Shown: positions 49,183 to 56,316 of the stretch, in pieces
Numbering within the stretch: position 1 is the stretch's first letter
How the letters are laid out: every line of letters begins with the position of its first letter
Source: a virus
Reading direction: 5' to 3' (one strand)
Virus record (IMG/VR): IMGVR_UViG_3300028377_000012
Coordinates: 1 to 60,450 of that record
DNA length: 60,450 nt
Made by a program: the position numbers and the translations under genes
Notes under the pieces: generated by a model
What the model was told of the DNA's origin: nothing
The model's database searches: none
What the model saw: only the letters and a program-made list of their open reading frames with translations

Positions 49183-49931
49183 TAATCGCCGTATTTATTA
49201 TCATTTGTATAAATATCGGTATCGTAGTTGAAAATCTCAATCCCCAATTCATCGGCAGATGGGCCATATGTCTTATCAACATTGTCGGAAACATTAGATA
49301 ATGCAGGGACTCCACTCAACCCTTCTGATTGAGGAACATCATCATGAACCTGATTGATAAGATTTTCTGGAGTAACATTGTTTTCTGAACTATAGTCGTA
49401 ACGCTTGCCTCTGATTAACCAAACATAGTGACCCATAAGAGGGTTAAGGTTTTGAAGGTCTTCATCATCCCTACGTGTGATTTCAAATATTGCAGCACCA
49501 CGGCCATTTGGACGATTAGTTCCACCATACTCTGTCATTCTAATCAAATCCCCCATTTGTGGCTCTGAATCTACACCAAATGCGTTCCAGAAGGATGATA
49601 TATGAATAAATACTGTAATGTCACCATCGGTTTCTAACCCCCATTGATTTAATACCGTTGCATCATTATTATATACTGGATACATAATGACATTAGCTGG
49701 ATCGCCAAATGATTTTGTTGTATGTTCACCAAATATCGGATCGTGCGCAGACAGTTGGTATAAATTTTGTTGATATTCCATCCCCACCCCATACATAGAT
49801 ATTTGTTCCATAAAATATAATGATTGAATCTGACGTTCATTCTGTGTGATTTCTGTATTAAGAAATCTAACGTCTTCCATAAAAGATGGGCAGGAATCTT
49901 CGTTAACAGGTATAAAGAAATTACAATTCAT
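49179..49931 (-). CDS. 14: Neck / head-completion protein (T4 gp14-like)
   Basis: A 250-residue protein (T4 gp14 is 256). The gp14 pattern is visible in order: an N-terminal segment with SLYFMEQISMYGVGMEYQQN, then NQWGLETDGDITVFIHIS, then PQMGDLIRM near residue 125, AAIFEITRRDDED, and GHYVWLIRGKRYDYSSE. gp13 and gp14 form the collar that seals the head and attaches the tail. A late-like octamer (ATTAAATA) lies 5 nt upstream of the ATG. It is close to gp17, as in T4 order, though on the opposite strand. Confidence 0.72.
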   Translation of the reverse strand: MNCNFFIPVNEDSCPSFMEDVRFLNTEITQNERQIQSLYFMEQISMYGVGMEYQQNLYQLSAHDPIFGEHTTKSFGDPANVIMYPVYNNDATVLNQWGLETDGDITVFIHISSFWNAFGVDSEPQMGDLIRMTEYGGTNRPNGRGAAIFEITRRDDEDLQNLNPLMGHYVWLIRGKRYDYSSENNVTPENLINQVHDDVPQSEGLSGVPALSNVSDNVDKTYGPSADELGIEIFNYDTDIYTNDNKYGDY

Positions 49932-49935
49932 ATAA

Positions 49936-51525
49936 TTATTTAATAATTTCTATTTGTTTTGGAAAAATAGGATTATTGGTTGCTAAATACGCTGGCAACC
50001 CACTCTCTTTACTATTATGCAATTCATCATTTACTGTTTCGGCTATTCCGTCTTCTGGATCGACAATTAGATTGGATATTGGAATGGTAATTTTTAATAT
50101 TGTTGGCGAGTCCTTTTCATCTGCAAACCATTGTGCATTTTCAATAAAATTTGTTAAATAAAACAAATTAGGGTTGCCCATTTGCGACCCACGTTGTCCA
50201 GAATTTGGTTTCCATCCAAATTTGATGAGATTCACCGCTGTTCCAAAACTAGTTCCGTGATATAATGTAACTAGTTTTTGATCTACTTCTTCAAATATAA
50301 TAGTAATTCCCGCATCATACGCATTTCCACCAACAGTTTTTTTACCAACAGGATTACCAATTCTATATTTCTTGGCATAGAATGCAGCTTCTGGACTACC
50401 TTGTTTAACTTTAATAATCTTAGATCCGTTCGTTTTAGCGGAATCTATTTTGTTATCAAGTTTGTTTGAATTTTTTCTTTGATATTCTGGTAATATATTT
50501 AAGGATTTGCGATCACCTTGTCCGAGCATACCTGCACTGTTCTGTTGCTGACGGTGTTTAGCCTTATGCTGCATGTCTCCACGCCCTTGAGTAGTGCCTA
50601 GCATGTCTTTATATACATTCTCTTCGTAAACCCCCTTAAAGCGGGTCATAGTGGCTCCTTTAGTTAGGTTGGTTTTCAGTAATTGATTAAGTTGCTTATA
50701 TTCCTTACCACTTAATTCCTCATCCCTACCTAAAATTTTCTTAATTTTCTTTGCAAGGTCAATATAGTGATAACGTTCAATAAGTTTAAACACAACATTA
50801 CCTGGAAGTCTTGTTTTAATTCCATATTTTTTAAGTTCCGATGGTGTCATATCCTCTGCAAATGCATCATTTCTAAAAACACTAAGTTCGCCATATACAT
50901 CGATCAACGATAGTAAAGATTTTTCAAGTTTATTTAATTTCCTTTGTATCTTTTTTGATAACCCATCAAGTTGGTTTTGTGGAATATCCTTTAAAATTTC
51001 AATATCTACCATATCTCTGCGAATTTCTTCAGTAAAATCGGAAAATTGTTGGACGTATTTTTCAAAATCCTTTGAATAATCATCTATGTTAATATTCTTT
51101 GAGGGTGTTCTCTTGATCCACTCATCGTCTTTTAAATTATATATACCTTCTGCGTTTTTTATATTGTAACCTTTGTTAGTAATATAATATTGTAATGGGT
51201 GTGGGATACCCTTTAGGTATTTATCATCGATTTCTAACCATGTTGAATATAATATATCGCGAAGATCTTTCTCAGATTTGGTGGACTTAACTCTAATAAA
51301 AATATCAATATCAGAATCTTTCGTATATTGCTTTGATAAGATGCTACCTTTGATAAAATAGTCAACAATTGGAACAACTGATCTTACCTTATCAATATCT
51401 TGCTCAATTTTATTTTTTAAATATTCTTTAATAGTGGGTGCAGTATCTTCTGGATTATCAAATACATATGGGGAATATGTTTTAAGGGTTTGGTCAACTA
51501 CAGATTCAAGTAAAGATAATTTCAT
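49936..51525 (-). CDS. Nucleotidyltransferase plus ADP-ribosyltransferase-like fusion, candidate packaged effector
   Basis: A 529-residue late protein. Near residue 50 it has FIKGSILSKQYTKDSDIDIF, the G-S...D-x-D pattern of polymerase-beta-type nucleotidyltransferases. Near residue 435 it has KLVTLYHGTSFGTAVNLIKF then GNPNLFYLTNFIENAQWFAD, the His and Tyr segments of ADP-ribosyltransferase-like folds. The middle is helical, with a Gln-rich linker. The N-terminus MKLSLLESVVD contains L-L-E/S, a prohead-protease-like site. T4 packs the ART Alt in its head and injects it; this could be a functional counterpart, though no homology to Alt itself is evident. The start is set by a late octamer 5 nt upstream; the longer frame crosses the promoter. 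Confidence 0.65.
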   Translation of the reverse strand: MKLSLLESVVDQTLKTYSPYVFDNPEDTAPTIKEYLKNKIEQDIDKVRSVVPIVDYFIKGSILSKQYTKDSDIDIFIRVKSTKSEKDLRDILYSTWLEIDDKYLKGIPHPLQYYITNKGYNIKNAEGIYNLKDDEWIKRTPSKNINIDDYSKDFEKYVQQFSDFTEEIRRDMVDIEILKDIPQNQLDGLSKKIQRKLNKLEKSLLSLIDVYGELSVFRNDAFAEDMTPSELKKYGIKTRLPGNVVFKLIERYHYIDLAKKIKKILGRDEELSGKEYKQLNQLLKTNLTKGATMTRFKGVYEENVYKDMLGTTQGRGDMQHKAKHRQQQNSAGMLGQGDRKSLNILPEYQRKNSNKLDNKIDSAKTNGSKIIKVKQGSPEAAFYAKKYRIGNPVGKKTVGGNAYDAGITIIFEEVDQKLVTLYHGTSFGTAVNLIKFGWKPNSGQRGSQMGNPNLFYLTNFIENAQWFADEKDSPTILKITIPISNLIVDPEDGIAETVNDELHNSKESGLPAYLATNNPIFPKQIEIIK

Positions 51526-51530
51526 ATAAT

Positions 51531-51538
51531 TATTTATT
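51531..51538 (-). promoter_or_regulatory. Late promoter octamer
   Basis: AATAAATA on the minus strand, then ATTAT and the ATG at 51525. Confidence 0.75.
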
Positions 51539-51559
51539 GTATTGGGGATATTGTGCAAC

Positions 51560-51591
51560 AAAAAACGCATCTCGTTTCCAAGATGCGTTTT
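51560..51591 (-). terminator. Rho-independent terminator
   Basis: On the minus strand an 11-bp perfect stem AAAACGCATCT/AGATGCGTTTT with an 8-nt loop runs into TTTTTTG, 21 nt past the stop of the 51613 gene and just before the next late promoter. Confidence 0.9.
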
Positions 51592-51612
51592 AGGTATAAG
51601 AATAATAAATAA

Positions 51613-52167
51613 TTATACTGGTGCTTTTTCGCCAGACGAACCTTTAGTGGTTTTTGTCTTGTGTTCAGTTGGCTTTACACGCTTAACAAACTTGTATTGT
51701 TTTTCTTCAGTGTCTTGAGCAGAAGAATCTCTATCAAGCTCGCCAGTTTTAGTGGACGCTTTGCCAGATTTAGTCTTAGTGCGAACAGATTCTGCATCTG
51801 GGGCTTTTTCAAATTCAACAGCTTCACGCTCAAGCTCTTCGATATCGGTTACGTCTTCATCACCTTCATCACCGAATTCATCAAACCCCTCACCCTCACC
51901 TTCATCTTCAAATTCTTCTTCTTCACCACCTTCAAGTTGGGATAGAATGTCTTTAAGAACGGCAACTTGGTCGGCGGAAATTGTGATTGTCACATCTTCT
52001 CCACCTTCTTCTTCGCCTTCAATTGGACTGATTTCGTTTTCATAGTCATCTACAATATCTTCTCCACCTTCATCAGATGAACCTTGGTTAAGGAAGTCAT
52101 CTTCGAATGCTTCTTGAAATAGACGATCAAATGCGCTTTTACCCTGAGTTTTGTTTTTTTGTTTCAT
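51613..52167 (-). CDS. Acidic head-core-like protein, 184 aa
   Basis: The N-terminal basic/helical segment KSAFDRLFQEAFEDDFL resembles the start of T4 core proteins. It is followed by a long Glu/Asp/Gly-rich stretch (residues about 30-115), interrupted by VTITISADQVAVLKDILSQL, and then a Lys/Thr-rich C-terminal tail. Composition recalls the acidic prohead core protein gp67 of T4, though much longer. A late octamer CATAAATA lies upstream, with 22 nt to ATG. A terminator follows. The role in scaffolding is inferred. Confidence 0.55.
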   Translation of the reverse strand: MKQKNKTQGKSAFDRLFQEAFEDDFLNQGSSDEGGEDIVDDYENEISPIEGEEEGGEDVTITISADQVAVLKDILSQLEGGEEEEFEDEGEGEGFDEFGDEGDEDVTDIEELEREAVEFEKAPDAESVRTKTKSGKASTKTGELDRDSSAQDTEEKQYKFVKRVKPTEHKTKTTKGSSGEKAPV

Positions 52168-52189
52168 ATATATAAAATGGTGTTTTAAT

Positions 52190-52197
52190 TATTTATG
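52190..52197 (-). promoter_or_regulatory. Late promoter octamer overlapping the terminase start codon
   Basis: CATAAATA on the minus strand (52197-52190) drives the 51613 gene. It shares bases with the plus-strand ATG at 52195. Confidence 0.6.
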
Positions 52198-54027
52198 TTT
52201 TATAGTCCATTTTTTTCAAAATGTGGAAATATCTTTAAATATTTAAAAAGATATATGCAATCAGGTAGAAAAATAGTCCGTAAGGATGATGAATTAATTA
52301 AGCGTCTTAATAAGAGATACGCAGACAATGTAGTGCCGTATATGGGTAATAGTAATTTACCAACAGTCGGTTCTACATATCAATATGATGCCGATAGATT
52401 ACAAGTGTGGGGACGCTGTAGGGATAACATATTATATTTTGCACAACATTTTTTTTACATTATAACTGACGGTAAAAGAGAAACTATCAATCTTCACCCA
52501 TTCCAAAGAAATGCATTAAGGATGTTTAGAGAAAACAAAAAAAATATAATGTGCACGTCTCGTCAGATCGGGAAAGCTCTTGCTATAGAAACCCCTATAC
52601 CTACACCAAACGGGTGGACAACTATGGGTGAACTAAAAGATGGGGATGTTATATATGACAATAATGGGAGTAAAACTAATGTAATAAAGGCATGGGATGT
52701 TATGCATGATAGACCATGTTATAAAATTACTTTTTGTAACGGTGAGGAAATAGTTGCAGATGAAGAACATTTGTGGATGACTGAAACTTTTAATGACCGT
52801 CGAGGTAGAAAAAATAAATCATCAAATAAAAAGAAAACAACTAAAGATATTTTAGATACATTGTATTATAAAAATGGGAATGTGTATCAACCGAACCATG
52901 CTATCAAGTTGGCAGAACCTATTGTTGGTAATGGTAATGATGATTTAGAAATACACCCATATATATTGGGGTTATGGTTGGGTGATGGATATGCACATGA
53001 ACCAAAACTATGTGTAGGGTATCAAGATATCGAAATTCAAAAAAGTATATTAGGTGAGTTGGGGTATATTGAAGATATTAATTACACTACACATGATATG
53101 GCAGATAAGGGACATATGATCATTAGTTTTATTGGTAATATACCCAATAAAGATATCACCATGAGAAAGGCCATTAGAGATTTAAATATTTTTAAAAATA
53201 AACATATACCCCAAAAATACCTTAGATCATCTATAGATGATAGAAAGTTATTACTTCAGGGTATAATGGATACAGACGGTTCTATAACTAATACTATGAA
53301 TACGTTTTATAATACAAATAAGGCCATTATTAATGACGTTAGGGAATTATTAATGACGTTAGGTATAAAATATAATGTAAAAGATATAGTAAATGAAAAC
53401 TTTCATAAAGGTAAACAGAGGAAGGATATATATAGGTTACATTTTAAATCTAAATTTGATGTTTTTAAAATACTTAGAAAAATTAAAAAACAAAAAATTA
53501 CTAATTTGAAGAAAGGCAATTATGTATATATCAGAAATATAGAACCCGTTAATAGTGTCCCTGTAAGATGTATAACTGTAGACTCTACAGATGCTGTATT
53601 TATGTGTGGAAAAAGTGGGATTGTTACATCAAACACCACCCTAATGACAATTTATGCCCTATGGCTTGTAACTTTCTGTGAATATCAGAGTGTAATCATT
53701 GTTGCCAATAAAGAAAAAACCGCTAAAGAAATTCTTGAGCGTATTAAGACTGCGTATGAAGGTTTACCAAATTGGTTAAAGGCTGAAGTTGCAAGAGGTG
53801 GGTGGAATAAAGAAGAAATTTTATTTCAAAGTAAAAGTAAAATTCAAATTAGTGCAACAAGTGCTGATAGTATTCGTGGTAAAACATGTAATTGTGTTGA
53901 CGGATCAACTGTAGTTACTATACGCGATAAACATACAGGTGATATATTTGATATCAATATGGAGAATTTATATAATATATTAGAGTCTGATGGTGAAGAC
54001 ATGAATATGTTTTTAGTTAGTGAATAA
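52195..54027 (+). CDS. 17: Terminase large subunit, N-terminal part, with class-3 intein and split-intein N-fragment
   Basis: A 610-codon frame. Residues 1-127 are terminase (FQRNALRMFRENKKNIMCTS ending in RQIGK). Residues 128-480 are an intein, and residues 481-566 resume terminase (TTLMTIYALWL, then SATSADSIRGKTCN). Residues 567-610 are the N-fragment of a second intein that ends at a stop. After splicing, CTSRQIGK joins TTLMT to restore Walker A, as in T4 gp17 SRQLGKTT. The packaging ATPase itself is completed by the downstream frame. The start at 52195 overlaps an opposing late promoter; ATG 52255 is an alternative. Confidence 0.92.
   Translation: MFYSPFFSKCGNIFKYLKRYMQSGRKIVRKDDELIKRLNKRYADNVVPYMGNSNLPTVGSTYQYDADRLQVWGRCRDNILYFAQHFFYIITDGKRETINLHPFQRNALRMFRENKKNIMCTSRQIGKALAIETPIPTPNGWTTMGELKDGDVIYDNNGSKTNVIKAWDVMHDRPCYKITFCNGEEIVADEEHLWMTETFNDRRGRKNKSSNKKKTTKDILDTLYYKNGNVYQPNHAIKLAEPIVGNGNDDLEIHPYILGLWLGDGYAHEPKLCVGYQDIEIQKSILGELGYIEDINYTTHDMADKGHMIISFIGNIPNKDITMRKAIRDLNIFKNKHIPQKYLRSSIDDRKLLLQGIMDTDGSITNTMNTFYNTNKAIINDVRELLMTLGIKYNVKDIVNENFHKGKQRKDIYRLHFKSKFDVFKILRKIKKQKITNLKKGNYVYIRNIEPVNSVPVRCITVDSTDAVFMCGKSGIVTSNTTLMTIYALWLVTFCEYQSVIIVANKEKTAKEILERIKTAYEGLPNWLKAEVARGGWNKEEILFQSKSKIQISATSADSIRGKTCNCVDGSTVVTIRDKHTGDIFDINMENLYNILESDGEDMNMFLVSE
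52576..53634 (+). other. Class-3-type Ala-1 intein with LAGLIDADG endonuclease in terminase Walker A
   Basis: A 353-residue intein. It starts with Ala (ALAIETPIPTPNGWTTMGEL, block A) and has ADEEHLW (block B, with Trp). It has two endonuclease motifs, YILGLWLGDGY and LLQGIMDTDGSI, and ends RCITVDSTDAVFMCGKSG then IVTSN, followed by Thr. Trp in block B, Cys in block F and Thr at +1 make up the W-C-T set that defines class 3 inteins, which need no residue-1 nucleophile. Ser replaces the usual penultimate His. Confidence 0.9.
53893..54024 (+). other. Split intein, N-fragment (44 aa)
   Basis: Begins with the nucleophile Cys1 (CVDGSTVVTIRDKHTGDI, block A) directly after terminase RGKTCN. It ends at a TAA stop before any block B sequence. 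This is a short, atypical N-fragment, of the kind known from AceL-TerL. Confidence 0.88.
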
Positions 54028-54081
54028 ATACCAATTCTTGAAATAGGTGGCTAAAAGGTAGGCCGAAAGCTAAATAATAAT
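54025..54081 (+). other. Gap between split terminase halves
   Basis: After the TAA at 54025 come 54 nt in the same frame, with a second TAA at 54052, before the ATG at 54082. It holds a G-rich segment AGGTGGCTAAAAGGTAGGCC and the near-late-promoter GCTAAATA (54069-54076) placed 5 nt before the ATG. No endonuclease gene lies between the halves. Confidence 0.8.
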
Positions 54082-54420
54082 ATGGCAGATGTTGTAGATT
54101 ACTCTATTTTTAAAAATAATAGGTTTGAGGTCTTAACCCAAGATGGGTTTAAAGACTTTAAAGGGGTTATTAAGGGAAAAAATTATAATAAGTTGATAAT
54201 TCATACTTATAAAAATTCCTTAATATGCACACCTAAACATAAGTTAATGGTGGACGATAACAAATATACATTTGCCAAAGATTTAAAAATCGGTGATACG
54301 ATTTATAATGGCATAGTTATTATAGACATAATTAAGGTCAATAATACAAAACCCGTATACGAATTCCTAGAAATCAAAGATAATCATACATATTATGCTA
54401 ACGGTTTTTTATCTAAGCAA
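54082..54420 (+). other. Split intein, C-fragment (113 aa)
   Basis: Contains FEVLTQDGFKDFKGVIKG, block B SLICTPKHKLMV (T-x-x-H), a KIGDTIYNG turn, block F VYEFLEIKDNHTYYANG, and ends GFLSKQ before Cys+1. The usual terminal His-Asn is replaced by Lys-Gln. Confidence 0.88.
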
Positions 54421-55647
54421 TGTTTACTTATTGATGAACAGGCATTTATAGAACCTAATATTATGAAGGAATTTTGGTCTGCTGTTTACCCAACTATTTC
54501 TAGTTCTGATAATGCAAAGGTGCTGATCGCATCAACTCCAAATGGGGTTGGAAATTTATTTCATAAATTATGGGAAGTGTCCAAAGAAAAAGGGTCTGGT
54601 TGGGGCAGATTAGAGGTTCCTTGGTCTAATGTGCCTGGAAAAACCAAAGAGTGGGCAGATCAGGAGCGGATGACACTTGGCGATGAACAATTCCAACAAG
54701 AATATGAATGTAAATTTCTTGAATCGGGTGGTTCAAATATTTCACAAGAGTTATATAATGAGTTACAAAAATCTTGTAGAAAACCAAGAATAGAGCATGA
54801 CGATGGAGCATATAAGATTTTTGAACAGCCTAATATTAAAGATCGTATGTATTGTGCGGGTGTTGATATTGGAGAAGGCGTTGGAAAATGTGCCTCAACG
54901 GTTTGTGTATTTGATATAACTGAGCTTACACGCATCGAACAAGTTGCTACATATCATTGCACAGATATTGGGCCATATGAGTTTGCAAGGCGTGTTAATG
55001 AAGTAATGACCCATTGGGGCAAACCGCCACTTGCAGTTGAGCGTAATAATACTGGTGGGGGTATTGTTATTAATACTCTCGACAAGGAATATAATTATCC
55101 CAACCTTGTGAACTTTGCAACAAAGCAAGGTAATCGCGATTATTCTCACTTAAAGGGCGTTACATCATCTACAAATACAAAATATCATGGTGTTGAGAAT
55201 ATGTTTTACCTTTTAAAAGACCATCGTAGAGTTGTTTTACACGATGAAGATTATCTTAAAGAATTGAATACATTTGTGTCCAAAGGTAGCGGTAAATGGG
55301 GTAAAAAAAGTGATTCATATTTTGACGATAGAGTTGACGCAATGATGTGGGCATTAGTATGTGTGCATGAAATGGTAGTGAATCAATATTTCAATGTTGT
55401 AAGGTGGGATGATAATAAAAAACCAATCTTAATTCAAGCCATGTATGAAGCATTTGGTAGAAAAGATATGAACTATCTATTTGGAAGCGAAGAAAATAAT
55501 TATGGTATAGATTCCGTGTTTATGGGTGATGGTGGATGGGGTGACGATTCAGAAATGGATAATATTATCGATGCTGGTTGGTTAACGCCTACGCAAGATG
55601 CTGATAGTGGTTGGGCAAGTTATCACCCAGCCCCTAATTATTCATAA
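54082..55647 (+). CDS. 17: Terminase large subunit, C-terminal part, fused behind split-intein C-fragment
   Basis: A 521-codon frame. Residues 1-113 are the intein C-fragment. From residue 114 terminase resumes with CLLIDEQAFIEPN, which holds Walker B and the catalytic Glu. Then ASTPNGVGNLF (coupling motif) and the RNase-H-type nuclease domain follow: AGVDIGEGVG, AVERNNTGGG, and SYFDDRVDAMMWAL with the late Asp residues. With the N-part (127 + 86 residues) and this C-extein (408 residues), the spliced enzyme is 621 residues, close to T4 gp17 (610). Without trans-splicing neither half has a full ATPase site. Confidence 0.92.
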   Translation: MADVVDYSIFKNNRFEVLTQDGFKDFKGVIKGKNYNKLIIHTYKNSLICTPKHKLMVDDNKYTFAKDLKIGDTIYNGIVIIDIIKVNNTKPVYEFLEIKDNHTYYANGFLSKQCLLIDEQAFIEPNIMKEFWSAVYPTISSSDNAKVLIASTPNGVGNLFHKLWEVSKEKGSGWGRLEVPWSNVPGKTKEWADQERMTLGDEQFQQEYECKFLESGGSNISQELYNELQKSCRKPRIEHDDGAYKIFEQPNIKDRMYCAGVDIGEGVGKCASTVCVFDITELTRIEQVATYHCTDIGPYEFARRVNEVMTHWGKPPLAVERNNTGGGIVINTLDKEYNYPNLVNFATKQGNRDYSHLKGVTSSTNTKYHGVENMFYLLKDHRRVVLHDEDYLKELNTFVSKGSGKWGKKSDSYFDDRVDAMMWALVCVHEMVVNQYFNVVRWDDNKKPILIQAMYEAFGRKDMNYLFGSEENNYGIDSVFMGDGGWGDDSEMDNIIDAGWLTPTQDADSGWASYHPAPNYS

Positions 55648-55650
55648 ATA
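55643..55650 (+). promoter_or_regulatory. Late promoter octamer
   Basis: CATAAATA at the terminase stop, then ATTAAT and the ATG at 55657. Confidence 0.75.
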
Positions 55651-55656
55651 ATTAAT

Positions 55657-56262
55657 ATGAACGGAAATAAAGATTTATTCATACCTAAACAGTATTCACT
55701 AAACCAGTCTATTCTCAATAAGAGTAGAGCTGATAAGTATACAATGATACTTTCTCTACCTGAAGCACTACGTGGCCATAAGTCAACAGAGCGAAGTAAT
55801 TATAAAATAGATTTTGATTCACTTCAATTTTCTATTACAGGTTCGCCAATTCCTAACATTGTAGTTCCAGACATTGCACAACCATATGCGGGGCAGCATC
55901 TAAAAATATCGTCACATTCAAGAAATCAATATGAAAATATTTTTGTAAAATTTAAAATTGATAACTTATATCGTAACTGGTGGACAGTATATTATTGGTT
56001 AGATATTCTAAATAACGAGAAGGAGTCAAGATATAACGTAAATGAATTAGGTAGATATGAAGCATGGGAAGCAATGAAAGATTATACTGCCAATTTTACT
56101 GTATATGGGCTTGACGAATATGGTAATCAAATAATTAGGTTTGATTATGAGGGAGCGTTTCCTGTATCTTTAACGTCCCCAGAATATTCTGATCAAAATC
56201 CAGATGAATTAGAATCTCAATTTGAGTTTGCATTTACATTCTTCACGGCTACATTGATTTAA
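55657..56262 (+). CDS. Probable tail tube or tube-like protein (gp19-like)
   Basis: A 201-residue protein between terminase and sheath. The central strand ITGSPIPNIVVPDIAQPYAG, the segment NWWTVYYWLDILNN and a final part with YEGAFPVSLTSPEY then FEFAFTFFTATL follow the pattern of myovirus tail-tube subunits (beta-barrel, short loops, C-terminal F-x-x-x-F strand). In T4 the tube gene follows the sheath gene; here this one precedes it. It could instead be the tube initiator (gp54-like). A late promoter lies 6 nt before the ATG. Confidence 0.55.
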   Translation: MNGNKDLFIPKQYSLNQSILNKSRADKYTMILSLPEALRGHKSTERSNYKIDFDSLQFSITGSPIPNIVVPDIAQPYAGQHLKISSHSRNQYENIFVKFKIDNLYRNWWTVYYWLDILNNEKESRYNVNELGRYEAWEAMKDYTANFTVYGLDEYGNQIIRFDYEGAFPVSLTSPEYSDQNPDELESQFEFAFTFFTATLI

Positions 56263-56279
56263 AAATTCACCTTAGAAAT

Positions 56280-56287
56280 TATAAATA
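56280..56287 (+). promoter_or_regulatory. Late promoter octamer for sheath gene
   Basis: TATAAATA followed by ATTAAAAC, 29 nt before the ATG at 56317, leaving a leader of about 23 nt. Confidence 0.65.
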
Positions 56288-56316
56288 ATTAAAACAAACG
56301 GAATTATTTATAAATT

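Noticed and set aside
54025-54081. The terminase break as a sequencing error or stop-codon read-through
   Set aside because: Two in-frame stops 27 nt apart and a properly spaced start signal before the second half make a simple error unlikely. Read-through would insert 19 unrelated residues, though it cannot be excluded without data.
54025-54081. Ribosome bypassing as in T4 gene 60
   Set aside because: No matched take-off and landing codons with the needed hairpin are evident, and the break lies inside an intein, where trans-splicing explains it better.
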